A stretch of DNA of 64,000 bases from an uncultured Clostridia bacterium (GTDB lineage Bacteria > Bacillota > Clostridia > Christensenellales > UBA1242): positions 62,001 through 126,000 of the forward strand of contig CALVTR010000003.1 of assembly GCA_944362965.1 (NCBI GenBank). The letters run 5' to 3'. The notes under the pieces were generated by a model. That model was not told the origin of the DNA. It searched no databases and saw only the letters and a program-made list of their open reading frames with translations. A program made the translations under genes and the position numbers. This document shows positions 44,746-53,170 of this stretch, in pieces; the stretch's first letter is position 1; each line of letters opens with the position of its first letter.

Positions 44746-44845
44746 TTATAGTTATACTAAGTTTTCTAAATACTATATATAGTATCTATTATATACGCAT
44801 ACTAGCTACATTTAGATATTATGCTTGGTTGTCTTATAGACTAGG

Positions 44846-45145
44846 TTAAGCACGTTCTTCTGACAAATCTTTCAATTCTTCCTTACGGTCCTTATATAGT
44901 TCCCCTAGTTCTTGACTATTATAGACATCTGAAACACGAATAAATGTTGTTGTGTTTGCATGGTATTCTTGCTTCATAATTCTATTTGCAATCACCATGA
45001 TTTTCTTGTCTATTGGTCTTATAAGCTTTAAATAAAGGTTTTTCTTCTCAGGGCTTTTAAAACAATCTTTTGCATTTCCATCAAAATACTCCCTTATCAT
45101 TTCATCACGCATATCTACATATTTTATAAATTCATCTATCAACAT
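44846..45145 (-). CDS. Small soluble helical protein of unknown function
   Basis: Not recognised. 99 residues, all helical and charged, starting MLIDEFIKYVDMRDEMIREYF and ending KDRKEELKDLSEERA. A longer frame adds 27 N-terminal residues. The promoter at 45180-45208 lies inside that extension, and AAGGAGAG sits just before the ATG at 45145, so the short form is right. No partner gene is nearby; it may be a small cytosolic regulator or structural factor, but nothing in the sequence says which. Confidence 0.7.
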   Translation of the reverse strand: MLIDEFIKYVDMRDEMIREYFDGNAKDCFKSPEKKNLYLKLIRPIDKKIMVIANRIMKQEYHANTTTFIRVSDVYNSQELGELYKDRKEELKDLSEERA

Positions 45146-45179
45146 ATCTCTCTCCTTCAATAAAAATCTTACTATAAAC

Positions 45180-45208
45180 ATTATAATACAATGGGAATAA
45201 AATGTCAA
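45180..45208 (-). promoter_or_regulatory. Perfect consensus promoter of the 45145 gene
   Basis: Minus strand: TTGACA (45208-45203), 17-base spacer, TATAAT (45185-45180). Initiation near 45173 leaves a 28-base leader with AAGGAG. This fixes the start at 45145. Confidence 0.85.
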
Positions 45209-45216
45209 CGTGCAAC

Positions 45217-45247
45217 AAAAAATCACACATGAAATCGTGTGATTTTT
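45217..45247. terminator. Terminator downstream of fakA
   Basis: AAAAATCACAC (45218-45228) pairs with GTGTGATTTTT (45237-45247) around eight bases. It lies 129 bases after the fakA stop and just upstream of the 45145 promoter, insulating the two units. Nothing else is visible in 45250-45375. Confidence 0.75.
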
Positions 45248-45375
45248 ATCTATCCTAAATTGCCTACAACTTGCATTTTACTAATTTAGATTAAAATCCT
45301 CTTTTGCAAGTTTTCTTTTAACTTTTATTCTTTTATTGGCTTTAACAAATTAAAATCTTGAAAACACTTGAAAAT

Positions 45376-47010
45376 TTATTCTAGACTTACAAGGTAGTAG
45401 TATACTGGTTGACCGCCATAGGCTGCAGTTACTTCACAATCTGGATATGTGGCTGCAAGTTTCTCAGCAAGTGCGTTTGCTTCTTCCTCTCTGATATCTT
45501 CGCCATAGAAAAGCGTGATATTCATAACATCGTCGCTCATCATCTTTTCAACAAGCCCTTCAGTTGTCTCAGAAACAAGTTTACCTTTTGCAAGGATTGC
45601 CTTATCATCAAGACCTATAATTTCCCCTACTGAAAGGTCAAAGCCGTCTACGTGGGTGTCACGAACAGCGTAGGTTACCATACCAGAGCGAACGCCCTTG
45701 ATTGAGTCATTCATAGCTTCTGTGTTTTCTTCAACTGAGCCGTCTGGATTGAATGCAATAGATGCACTGATACCTTCTGGAACTGAACGTGTTGGAATGA
45801 TAATCAAATTCTTATTTGTAAGGTCGTTTGCCTGCTGAGCAGCAAGAACGATATTCTTATTATTTGGGAATACAAAGACATTTCTTGCTGGAACTTTATC
45901 TGCTGCGGCTGCGATATCTGCGGCTGATGGGTTCATAGTCTGACCGCCGAAGATAATTTCATCAACTGAAAGGTCTTTGAATATTGCGGCAAGTCCTTCG
46001 CCTGGAGCAACTGCAACCATGCCAAGTTCTTTAGTCTCTTCTTGAACAACAGCCTTTTTCTTTATCTCACGGTTTTGTTCTCTCATGTTCTCAATCTTAA
46101 GATTATAAAGCTCACCAAGTTCAAGAGCGTATTCTAGAGCCTTATTTGGCTCATTTGAATGAACATGAACTTTGACAAGGTTAAGGTCACCTATACAGAT
46201 AACTGAATCACCTATTTGCATAAGCTTTTCGCGAAGCTTGTCAATATCGGCTTCAGTTGTCTTTTTCTTCATGTGAATAATCATATATTCAGTGCAGTAA
46301 GCATATTGTATATCTTCAAGAGCGTTTACTTCTGCGATTACATCATCAACAGTTTGAGTCTTTTTCTCATCATCAAACTGAAACTCAAAGTCTTCTTCAC
46401 CCATAATGAGCTTATAGAAGCCTGTGAAGATTATGATAATACCACGACCGCCTGCATCAACAACGCCCGCTTTTTTAAGAACAGGAAGCATCTCTGGGGT
46501 TTGCTTTAAAATCTCTTCGCCAGTTTCAAGAACCTTCTTTAAAAATACTTCAAAATCATCACATTTTTTCGCCACATTGACGGCATTTTCTGCCATAACA
46601 CGAATTACAGTCAAAATTGTGCCTTCTTTTGGCTTTGTAACTGCCTTATACGCGATATTTGCACCTTCTTGCATAGCCTTTGCAAATACCTTTGTGGTTA
46701 TCTCGCTTACTTTTGCAGTTTCAGAACAAAAACCCTTGAAAATCTGAGAAGTGATAACACCGCTATTCCCCCTGGCACCCTTTAATGCACCTTTTGAAAA
46801 GGCTTTACTCAAAGCGTCTAGGTTGTTTGTGATACACTGTGACACTTCATTTACTGCAGACTTCATTGTTAAGAACATATTTGTTCCTGTATCACCATCT
46901 GGCACAGGGAACACATTGAGTGAGTCCACATATTTTTTATTTTGTTCGAGAAGGCTAGCTCCCGCTACTATCATCTTTCGGAATGTTGCTCCGTTTATCG
47001 TTTTTATCAT
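45376..47010 (-). CDS. fakA: Fatty acid kinase subunit FakA / DhaL-domain protein (YloV type)
   Basis: The 544 residues comprise an N-terminal DhaL ATP-binding domain (VPDGDTGTNMFLTMKSA, KGALKGARGNSGVITSQIFKGF), a linker domain, and a C-terminal DAK-phosphatase-like region (ALEYALELGELYNLKIENMREQNRE). In Staphylococcus FakA phosphorylates acyl groups bound to FakB for phospholipid synthesis. Its partner here would be a DegV-like FakB, not in the window. It starts 15 bases after the Asp23 gene. The rpmB/asp23/fakA arrangement is conserved in Firmicutes. Confidence 0.92.
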   Translation of the reverse strand: MIKTINGATFRKMIVAGASLLEQNKKYVDSLNVFPVPDGDTGTNMFLTMKSAVNEVSQCITNNLDALSKAFSKGALKGARGNSGVITSQIFKGFCSETAKVSEITTKVFAKAMQEGANIAYKAVTKPKEGTILTVIRVMAENAVNVAKKCDDFEVFLKKVLETGEEILKQTPEMLPVLKKAGVVDAGGRGIIIIFTGFYKLIMGEEDFEFQFDDEKKTQTVDDVIAEVNALEDIQYAYCTEYMIIHMKKKTTEADIDKLREKLMQIGDSVICIGDLNLVKVHVHSNEPNKALEYALELGELYNLKIENMREQNREIKKKAVVQEETKELGMVAVAPGEGLAAIFKDLSVDEIIFGGQTMNPSAADIAAAADKVPARNVFVFPNNKNIVLAAQQANDLTNKNLIIIPTRSVPEGISASIAFNPDGSVEENTEAMNDSIKGVRSGMVTYAVRDTHVDGFDLSVGEIIGLDDKAILAKGKLVSETTEGLVEKMMSDDVMNITLFYGEDIREEEANALAEKLAATYPDCEVTAAYGGQPVYYYLVSLE

Positions 47011-47025
47011 AATCTTAAAATTCTC

Positions 47026-47376
47026 CTAAACTCTAACGCCGACAACATGAACATTGACCGCATCAACAAGCATGCCTGTGAAATATTCTACACTATATTT
47101 CACAGACTTTCTAAGTGATTCTGCAACTGCACTTATTGACACACCATATTTTAAAATACAATAAACATCTATATATATTCTGTTGTCGATATGACTTATC
47201 TTAATACCTTTTGAGTATGATTCTTTTTTAAATAATTCATTTGCGCTATCTCTTATAGTTTTTGCAACTAAATCTACGACCCCATAACAATCAAGGGCAG
47301 CATAACCTGCGACAACACGAATTGCGTTGTCGGATATTGATATATTACCATAGTAGTTATTGGTATCGACTGTCAT
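47026..47376 (-). CDS. Asp23/Gls24 family protein (YloU type)
   Basis: The 116-residue Asp23-family protein shows GNISISDNAIRVVAGYAALDCYGVVDLV and the closing RIYIDVYCILKYGVSISAVAESLRKSVKYSVEYFTG pattern. Members associate with the membrane or influence envelope stress; their biochemistry is unclear. It precedes fakA in a two-gene operon with a GGGGG ribosome site. The promoter TTGTAA-N17-TATTAT lies at 47439-47411. Confidence 0.9.
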   Translation of the reverse strand: MTVDTNNYYGNISISDNAIRVVAGYAALDCYGVVDLVAKTIRDSANELFKKESYSKGIKISHIDNRIYIDVYCILKYGVSISAVAESLRKSVKYSVEYFTGMLVDAVNVHVVGVRV

Positions 47377-47410
47377 TTAGCCCCCTATATTTAGATATTT
47401 CGCCTTATAT

Positions 47411-47439
47411 ATAATACTATATATTTTAAAAAATTACAA
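47411..47439 (-). promoter_or_regulatory. Promoter of the Asp23-fakA operon
   Basis: Minus strand: TTGTAA (47439-47434), 17-base spacer, TATTAT (47416-47411). Next to it, GTTACAAA/TTTGTAAC (47467-47491) forms an inverted repeat between this promoter and that of rpmB. Confidence 0.55.
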
Positions 47440-47508
47440 CCTTTTTTTAAGGTTTGCGTCAATTTTGTTACAAATTTTAAGGTTTTGTAACATTTTTTGA
47501 AAAAAGAG

Positions 47509-47537
47509 TTGATTTTTTCTCTCAAAAATGATATAGT
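47509..47537 (+). promoter_or_regulatory. rpmB promoter
   Basis: TTGATT (47509-47514), 17-base spacer, TATAGT (47532-47537), then AGGAGG and the ATG at 47575. Confidence 0.7.
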
Positions 47538-47574
47538 ATAGTGCAAAGACAAAAATCATTTTAGGAGGATAACT

Positions 47575-47757
47575 ATGAGCAGAGTATGTGAAGTATGTGG
47601 AAGAGGCAAGTCTACTGGTAAACAAGTATCTTTCTCTAATAAGAAATATAATAGAACTTATGAACTCAATCTTCAAAAGACAACTATTGAAGTTGACGGA
47701 CAACCAAAGACAGTTAAAGCTTGCACTAAATGTATCAGATCAGCTAAGAAAGCTTAA
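47575..47757 (+). CDS. rpmB: 50S ribosomal protein L28
   Basis: The 60-residue L28 protein starts MSRVCEVCGRGKSTGKQVSFSN and ends VKACTKCIRSAKKA. The paired CxxC motifs mark the zinc-binding form. It is single, divergent from the Asp23-fakA operon, and followed by a long structured 3' region. Confidence 0.97.
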   Translation: MSRVCEVCGRGKSTGKQVSFSNKKYNRTYELNLQKTTIEVDGQPKTVKACTKCIRSAKKA

Positions 47758-47883
47758 AAAACAGCATAAAAGCTTCGAACTACCGCGTTTCTGCTAGAAC
47801 TTTTTTCAGTCACTTAGAATTTACTAAGCTCCTTTCAAAAAGTTCTAGCAAGCCTTGTATTTCTCGCTTTTCTGCTGTTTTTT
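47756..47883 (+). terminator. Long structured 3' end of rpmB
   Basis: AAAAAACAGCA and AAAAGC (47756-47773) pair with GCTTTT and TGCTGTTTTTT (47866-47883), with one mismatch, around a 14-bp hairpin (TGCTAGAACTTTTT 47792-47805 with 47837-47850) that contains an inner CTTAG/CTAAG stem. The T run at the end could terminate rpmB. Confidence 0.65.
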
Positions 47884-47908
47884 GTTTTACTTGAAATTTT
47901 AAATATTA

Positions 47909-47941
47909 CAAAAACTCTACCATCTATCGGTAGAGTTTTTA
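47909..47941. terminator. Bidirectional terminator between rpmB and the DUF2225 gene
   Basis: AAAAACTCTACC pairs with GGTAGAGTTTTT around seven bases. It lies before the end of the leftward DUF2225 gene (47989). Confidence 0.85.
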
Positions 47942-47988
47942 GTTATGATTATATAAGTTTATATATTTAAGCAAAAAATAAATTAAAT

Positions 47989-48636
47989 TTATGCTTCGCG
48001 CCTATTATGTCTTTTGTAGTCCTTCTTTTCTATAAGTTTCTTCTCAAATTTTGCAAATGATTTAAGCTCTTTATAGCCATGGTCTGCTTTATTTAAAAGG
48101 TTTGTTAAGGCGTCTACTAGTGATAAAGCAATGTCAAACTCTTCGTTTTGTCTTGCGATATCTGCCATTTGAAGAAACTTTGCTCTTATTCTAGGTATAA
48201 CATTAGAAATATACAAAGATAATGCTTGATTTCGCAATTCTTTTGCTTTGTCATCGCTCGTAACCCATGAGGCAGAAATTAGGGCCTTGACAGCTTTTTC
48301 ATATTCAAGATTTCCCCTATAGAGTTCTGCTAAGATTAAAAGCTTCTTGGCTGTTGGGTTCTCGTTTGACTTTATAATATTTTGAATATCTTCATCATTT
48401 TCCCAAAGCTTTAAACTATCTTCAAGTTCAAGCCTAGATTGAACAGCTTGAGATATATCATAATTGCAATAATGGCAATATGGGCACTCTTGAACGTTCT
48501 CTCCTATTCCCATCATACTTCCGTTGGGTTTAAGGTCAAGGTCTGGCGTGCTTCTGACATAATTTGATATCACCACCATTTGTTCGCTCTCTTTTCCGCA
48601 AACCGCACATTTTATCTTTACACGTTCTATTTCCAT
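47989..48636 (-). CDS. DUF2225 family protein with zinc-ribbon start
   Basis: A 215-residue protein: CxxC zinc pairs (IKCAVCGKESEQ and CPYCHYCNYD), the rest helical with TPR-like character (AELYRGNLEYEKAVKALISASW). This is the DUF2225 layout, of unknown function and common in Firmicutes. A TTG at 48648 is also in frame, but GGGGAG precedes the ATG at 48636. It follows cysS by 15 bases and is probably co-transcribed with it. Confidence 0.8.
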   Translation of the reverse strand: MEIERVKIKCAVCGKESEQMVVISNYVRSTPDLDLKPNGSMMGIGENVQECPYCHYCNYDISQAVQSRLELEDSLKLWENDEDIQNIIKSNENPTAKKLLILAELYRGNLEYEKAVKALISASWVTSDDKAKELRNQALSLYISNVIPRIRAKFLQMADIARQNEEFDIALSLVDALTNLLNKADHGYKELKSFAKFEKKLIEKKDYKRHNRREA

Positions 48637-48651
48637 ATTTCTCCCCAATTT

Positions 48652-50022
48652 TTAACTTTTGACTATCTCATAGTCATCTTTTTTGTCATTTATCGTATAG
48701 CCTTGTTTTGTTATCTCTGCCCTTAAAGTGTCAGCTGTGGCAAAATCCTTATTCTTCTTTGCCTGCCAACGCTTTTCTGCCATGTCTTTTATCTCTTGTG
48801 GAATTTTGTCCTTTTGTTGCTCTTCGTCTAAGTTGAGACCTAATACTTCATTAAACTTTGTAATCAGTGCATAGACGTCTTTGCTCTTAGGTTCTTTTAA
48901 AAGTTTTTGACACACAGCAAGAGCTACCGGCATGTTAAGGTCATCATTTATAGCATTTAAGAAGTCTTCTTGATATCTATTCTTAGCTTCTTCGCTTAAT
49001 AGGTTTGTGCCATTTTTATGCTCCCTTGCCGTCGATTTAAAATTCTTAAGTGAATTTTTTGCTGCCATAAGTGAGTCATAAGTGAAATTTTGTTGTTTTG
49101 AATAATGTGCCATAAAGTAGAAATATCTGAAATCTTCTGGGCTAAAGCCGTTATTTTCTAGGTCTTCAAGCGTGAAAACATTGTGAAGGCTTTTGCTCAT
49201 CTTTCCGCCGTCAATCTGCAAAAATTCAAGGTGCATCCAAAAATGAACCACTTTATGCCCCTCTAGGCAGTCACTTTGAGCAATTTCATTTTCGTGGTGT
49301 ATTGTTTTATGGTCAACACCGCCAGTGTGAATGTCAATATAGTCGCCTAGATATTTTTTACCTATAGTTGAGCATTCAATATGCCAACCTGGGTAGCCCA
49401 TACCCCAAGGGCTTTGCCACTGCATGATATGCTCCTTAGGTGCTTTTATCCATAGTGCAAAGTCTGCTGGGTGACGTTTTTCACTGTCAACTTCTATTCT
49501 TGCACCCGCTTTTTTGGCGTTTACGTCCATGCCAAGCTGACCATAGCCGCCAAACTTAGAGATATCAAAATAAATGCCCTTACTGGTTTCATAGGCATAT
49601 CCCTTATCTTGCAAGCCCTTGACAAATGCTATAATATCATCAATGACGCTGGTTGCTGGAACAATATGCTCTGGCAGGTCTATATTTAAAGATTTGACGT
49701 CCTTCATAAAGATATCAGTGTAGAACTTTGCAATCTCCCACGGAGATTTATGCTCTCGCTGGCTTGCCACAAGCATTTTATCTTCACCTTCATCTGCATC
49801 TGAGGTAAGATGTCCAACGTCGGTGATATTCATAACGCCATCTATCTTATAGCCGTTATATTTCAGCGTTCTTCTTATATTATCCATAAACAGATAGGCT
49901 CTCATATTGCCTATATGCGGATATGAGTATACGGTTGGTCCGCAAGAATACATTTTTACTACTTCGCCATGTGGCTTGAACTCTTCCTTGCGACGCGTTA
50001 GTGAATTATAAAATCTTAGCAT
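48652..50022 (-). CDS. cysS: Cysteinyl-tRNA synthetase
   Basis: Class I synthetase of 456 residues with the HIGH motif (YSCGPTVYSYPHIGNMRAYLF), zinc ligands (C near 28, then GWHIECSTIGKKYLGDYIDIHTGGVDHKTIHHENEIAQ) and KMSKS (GGKMSKSLHN). The ATG follows AAGGAGC. It leads an operon with the DUF2225 gene. No T-box leader is seen. Copy 2 of the four-way hairpin element lies 125 bases upstream. Confidence 0.97.
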   Translation of the reverse strand: MLRFYNSLTRRKEEFKPHGEVVKMYSCGPTVYSYPHIGNMRAYLFMDNIRRTLKYNGYKIDGVMNITDVGHLTSDADEGEDKMLVASQREHKSPWEIAKFYTDIFMKDVKSLNIDLPEHIVPATSVIDDIIAFVKGLQDKGYAYETSKGIYFDISKFGGYGQLGMDVNAKKAGARIEVDSEKRHPADFALWIKAPKEHIMQWQSPWGMGYPGWHIECSTIGKKYLGDYIDIHTGGVDHKTIHHENEIAQSDCLEGHKVVHFWMHLEFLQIDGGKMSKSLHNVFTLEDLENNGFSPEDFRYFYFMAHYSKQQNFTYDSLMAAKNSLKNFKSTAREHKNGTNLLSEEAKNRYQEDFLNAINDDLNMPVALAVCQKLLKEPKSKDVYALITKFNEVLGLNLDEEQQKDKIPQEIKDMAEKRWQAKKNKDFATADTLRAEITKQGYTINDKKDDYEIVKS

Positions 50023-50146
50023 TGTTGCTCCTTATAATATTATTTTTTATGATTATTTAGCCCTTTTTGTTTTTATAAAAACCTTATTTTAAAACTATGG
50101 TCGTGATAAACTTAAGCGGAGAGATACAGTGTGGGTTTAGACAAAT

Positions 50147-50239
50147 GGGCTAGGAAAGGCTTGCCGTTAGGCAAGCAGAAAAGCAAAACCTTGCTTTTCT
50201 AAAAATTTTAAGCTCGCTTAAAATTTTCTTTCCTAGCCC
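50147..50239. other. Four-way-junction hairpin element, copy 2
   Basis: The closing stem GGGCTAGGAAAG (50147-50158) pairs with 50228-50239 (12 bp, perfect). Inside, without gaps except one base at 50201, are GCTTGCC-GTTA-GGCAAGC (50159-50176), AGAAAAGCAA-AACC with its complement (50177-50200), and AAAATTTTAAG-CTCG with its complement (50202-50227). The plan is identical to copy 1 (6015-6116). AGACAAAT precedes the stem, as in copy 4. Confidence 0.8.
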
Positions 50240-50254
50240 GCTTTAGTAAAACAA

Positions 50255-50638
50255 TTAAATTATCTTATTTAAATAAGCAGACAATATATCAACTGCCTTA
50301 TCAACTTCAGGTGTTGTATTGCCAAGTGATTTATCAAGCTCTTTAAGGTAGTCATCAAGTTCCTTCCTGCCCTTATCGGTAAGTTCAACAAGCCTACAAC
50401 GCCTATCAAGGTTCGATTTCTTAATAACAATACAGCCGTCTTTTTCTAGTTCTGCAGTCATCAATGCAAAATTAGTCTTTTTTATGCCAAGTTTATCAAT
50501 AATCATACTTACAGATAGATTTTGATAGATTGAACAGAAAAAGAGTATTTTAGTGCGTAAAATACCGCCATCTTTGTGGCTCTTCATTAGGTTTTCAAGT
50601 AATGCTTCAATTTCTATCAGTTTTTCAATCTTTTTCAT
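50255..50638 (-). CDS. MarR-type winged helix transcriptional regulator
   Basis: A 127-residue winged-helix protein: KILFFCSIYQNLSVSMIIDKLGIKKTNFALMTAELEKDGCIVIKKSNLDRRCRLVELTDKGRKEL is the MarR recognition and wing region. Starts upstream of 50638 are ruled out because the promoter (TTGCAT 50689-50684, 17-base spacer, TATACT 50666-50661) covers them. It is divergent from recD2, which may be a target, but no operator is evident. Confidence 0.8.
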   Translation of the reverse strand: MKKIEKLIEIEALLENLMKSHKDGGILRTKILFFCSIYQNLSVSMIIDKLGIKKTNFALMTAELEKDGCIVIKKSNLDRRCRLVELTDKGRKELDDYLKELDKSLGNTTPEVDKAVDILSAYLNKII

Positions 50639-50660
50639 CTTTTTACTCTTTGTTAGTATA

Positions 50661-50689
50661 AGTATATAAAAATTTTTTCCCAAATGCAA
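50661..50689 (-). promoter_or_regulatory. MarR-gene promoter
   Basis: Minus strand: TTGCAT (50689-50684), 17-base spacer, TATACT (50666-50661). Initiation near 50654 leaves about 16 bases before the ATG at 50638. Confidence 0.7.
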
Positions 50690-50700
50690 GCATTTTTTAG

Positions 50701-50729
50701 TTGATTTTATGGTTAATTGAGATTAAAAT
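50701..50729 (+). promoter_or_regulatory. recD2 promoter, apparently leaderless
   Basis: TTGATT (50701-50706), 17-base spacer, TAAAAT (50724-50729), then six bases to the ATG at 50736. No Shine-Dalgarno sequence precedes that ATG. Confidence 0.6.
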
Positions 50730-50735
50730 ATATAC

Positions 50736-52973
50736 ATGCAAATTGAAGGACCTATTGAAGATATCATTTTTAGAAATGAACAGAATGGTTATACTGTCTT
50801 TATTCTTGACTTTAAATCCACCCCTGTTACATGTGTAGGGAAACTCATCAACGCCAATGTTGGTGAGAATTTATCGTTAGAAGGAGAATTTGTCAACAAT
50901 TCTAAATATGGCTATCAATTCGCCTTTGAATCCTATGAAGTTGTGCTTCCAACCACACTTGCAGGCATAGAGAAATATCTTTCATCAGGGCTTATCAAAG
51001 GTGTTGGACCTGCAACTGCCAAGAACATCGTCAATCATTTTAAAGAGCAGACCTTTGATATTATTGAAATGAGTCCGTCTTCGCTTGCTGAAGTCAAAAA
51101 TATAAGCATGAAAAAGGCACTTGAGATTGGTGATAAATTTAAAGAGCTTAAAAAGCTGCAAAACACGGTTATGTTTTTACAAAAATACAATATGACCACC
51201 AATATGGCACTAAAAATCTATGAGGTATATGGCACAAAAACCATTGATATAGTTAAAAATAACCCTTATCGCCTTGTTGAAGATGTTGACGGAATAGGCT
51301 TTATGACCGCTGATAAGATTGCAAAATCTATTGGTATCCCTTTTGATAGTGAATATCGTGTGAGAGCCGGCATCTTGCACGCATTAAACAATGCCGTTGA
51401 AAAGACAGGCAATACTTATATGCCAAAAGGACTTTTGATAAATCAGGCAGAAAGTATACTAGAACTTGACTCTGCCACACATCAAAACCTTTATGATGAT
51501 GCACTTCAAGGGCTAACCCTTGACAAAACTGTTATCAATATGTGGCATGATGGCTACGAGATTATTGTGCCATCAAAATATTATTTCTATGAAAACGCGG
51601 TTGCTCAAAAGATTGCTCTTTTAAATTCTTCCACTATCACTAAAAAACAAAATATAGAAGATGAAATCAAGTTTTTTGAAGAGCGAAATCATATAACCTT
51701 CCATGATGAGCAAAAGGCTGCTATTATAAACGCCATAAATAGTGGTGTCTCTGTCATAACTGGTGGTCCTGGAACAGGCAAAACAACTATAATTAAGTGT
51801 ATTATTGAAATTTTAAAGCAAAATAAACTCCGCTTTATGCTTCTTGCCCCTACTGGTCGGGCGGCTAAGCGTATGAGTGATTCAACTGGCGAAGAAGCAA
51901 AGACAATACATAGAGCACTAGAAGTGGCGTCTGGTGATATGGCGTCTTTAAGCCGTTTTGTATACAATGAAAACAACCCTTTCAAGACTGACGTTGTTAT
52001 TGTTGACGAAGTGTCTATGGTTGATGTGGCGCTTATGAGCCATCTATGCAAGGCTCTTCCGCGTGACTGCAAGCTTATACTTGTTGGAGATAAAGACCAA
52101 CTACCAAGTGTTGGAGCTGGGAATGTGCTTGACGATATTTTAAAAAGCGGTATTATCACTGTTTCTATGCTTACAAAAATTTACAGGCAAAGCAATGATA
52201 GTCTTATTATTACCAACGCACACCTTATAAACAGCGGCAAGATGCCTTATATAAACAACAGCTCTAAGGACTTCTTCTTTGAAGAAAAATCCGACCTTGA
52301 CAGCATTAAAAACTCTATTGTTGATATGGTGGTTAAAAGACTGCCTAAATTTACAGGGCTTGATAGCAGTCAAATACAAGTGCTTGCTCCCCTTAAAGCT
52401 GGAGTTTGCGGAATTGACAACTTGAATAGATGCTTGCAAGAAGCACTCAATCCGCCTACCCTTCAAAAAATGGAACTGCCTGTTGGAAATAGTATTTTTA
52501 GAGTTGGAGACAAGGTTATGCAAACTACAAACAATTATAACCTTGTATGGAAAAAGATGAACGGCTTTATCGAAGAAGAAGGCGAAGGCGTGTTTAATGG
52601 TGATATTGGAAATATTGAACTTATAGACTATCAAACGGGCGAAATGGTTGTAATGTTTGAAGACGGAAGGCGTTGTCTTTACCCGCGAACTGAGATAAGT
52701 CAGTTATCACTTGCCTACGCTATCACTATTCATAAAAGTCAGGGCAGCGAGTTTGATATTGTGATTATACCTGCCATTGCGGGGCCTAGCATGATTTTGA
52801 CAAGAAACCTTATCTACACAGCTGTGACCCGTGCAAAGAAAATGGTTGTTATTGTGGGAGAGCAAAAGAACCTTAAAAGAATGGTGTCTAATAACTATAC
52901 TGTGCAACGTTTTACACTGCTTAAAGAGCTGCTTTTAAATGCTGACAAGAAAATGAAGGAGTTGTTTGAATAA
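50736..52973 (+). CDS. recD2: RecD-like ATP-dependent DNA helicase (RecD2/YrrC type)
   Basis: The 745-residue SF1B helicase begins with an N-terminal OB/HhH region (GIEKYLSSGLIKGVGPATAKNIV, then DVDGIGFMTADKIAKSIGI), which marks the RecD2 group. The motor has Walker A TGGPGTGKTTI, DEVSMVD (motif II), GDKDQLPSVGAGNVL, and C-terminal AITIHKSQGSEFD and YTAVTRAKK. RecD2 acts alone in repair and fork protection, without RecBC. It is divergent from the MarR gene. Confidence 0.93.
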   Translation: MQIEGPIEDIIFRNEQNGYTVFILDFKSTPVTCVGKLINANVGENLSLEGEFVNNSKYGYQFAFESYEVVLPTTLAGIEKYLSSGLIKGVGPATAKNIVNHFKEQTFDIIEMSPSSLAEVKNISMKKALEIGDKFKELKKLQNTVMFLQKYNMTTNMALKIYEVYGTKTIDIVKNNPYRLVEDVDGIGFMTADKIAKSIGIPFDSEYRVRAGILHALNNAVEKTGNTYMPKGLLINQAESILELDSATHQNLYDDALQGLTLDKTVINMWHDGYEIIVPSKYYFYENAVAQKIALLNSSTITKKQNIEDEIKFFEERNHITFHDEQKAAIINAINSGVSVITGGPGTGKTTIIKCIIEILKQNKLRFMLLAPTGRAAKRMSDSTGEEAKTIHRALEVASGDMASLSRFVYNENNPFKTDVVIVDEVSMVDVALMSHLCKALPRDCKLILVGDKDQLPSVGAGNVLDDILKSGIITVSMLTKIYRQSNDSLIITNAHLINSGKMPYINNSSKDFFFEEKSDLDSIKNSIVDMVVKRLPKFTGLDSSQIQVLAPLKAGVCGIDNLNRCLQEALNPPTLQKMELPVGNSIFRVGDKVMQTTNNYNLVWKKMNGFIEEEGEGVFNGDIGNIELIDYQTGEMVVMFEDGRRCLYPRTEISQLSLAYAITIHKSQGSEFDIVIIPAIAGPSMILTRNLIYTAVTRAKKMVVIVGEQKNLKRMVSNNYTVQRFTLLKELLLNADKKMKELFE

Positions 52974-53014
52974 ATAATAAGAAAGTGATTGTATTTTGTG
53001 GGTCGTGTTGGAAT

Positions 53015-53104
53015 GGCAGCAGAATGGCACGCACGTTAGAGCGTGCGGCAAGTTTTTTAAAACTTGCAAAAATTTTGCGGATGCAAAATTTTTATTCTGC
53101 TGCC
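53015..53104. other. Four-way-junction hairpin element, copy 3
   Basis: The closing stem GGCAGCAGAAT (53015-53025) pairs with 53094-53104 (11 bp, perfect). Inside are GCACGC...GCGTGC (53027-53046), GCAAGTTTT-TT with its complement (53048-53067), and AAAAATTTTGC-GGAT with its complement (53068-53093). Single bases 53026 and 53047 are unpaired. It lies 41 bases after recD2 and before comF on the same strand. Confidence 0.8.
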
Positions 53105-53170
53105 CCCTATTTTACTTAAGCCACTAAATATTTCATAATAAATTTTTAAACAACAGCAAAAGGTGTGAAT

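Noticed and set aside
50639..50689. Upstream start (TTG at 50689) for the MarR gene
   Set aside because: That codon is part of the -35 box of a good promoter, and the transcript would start inside the extension.
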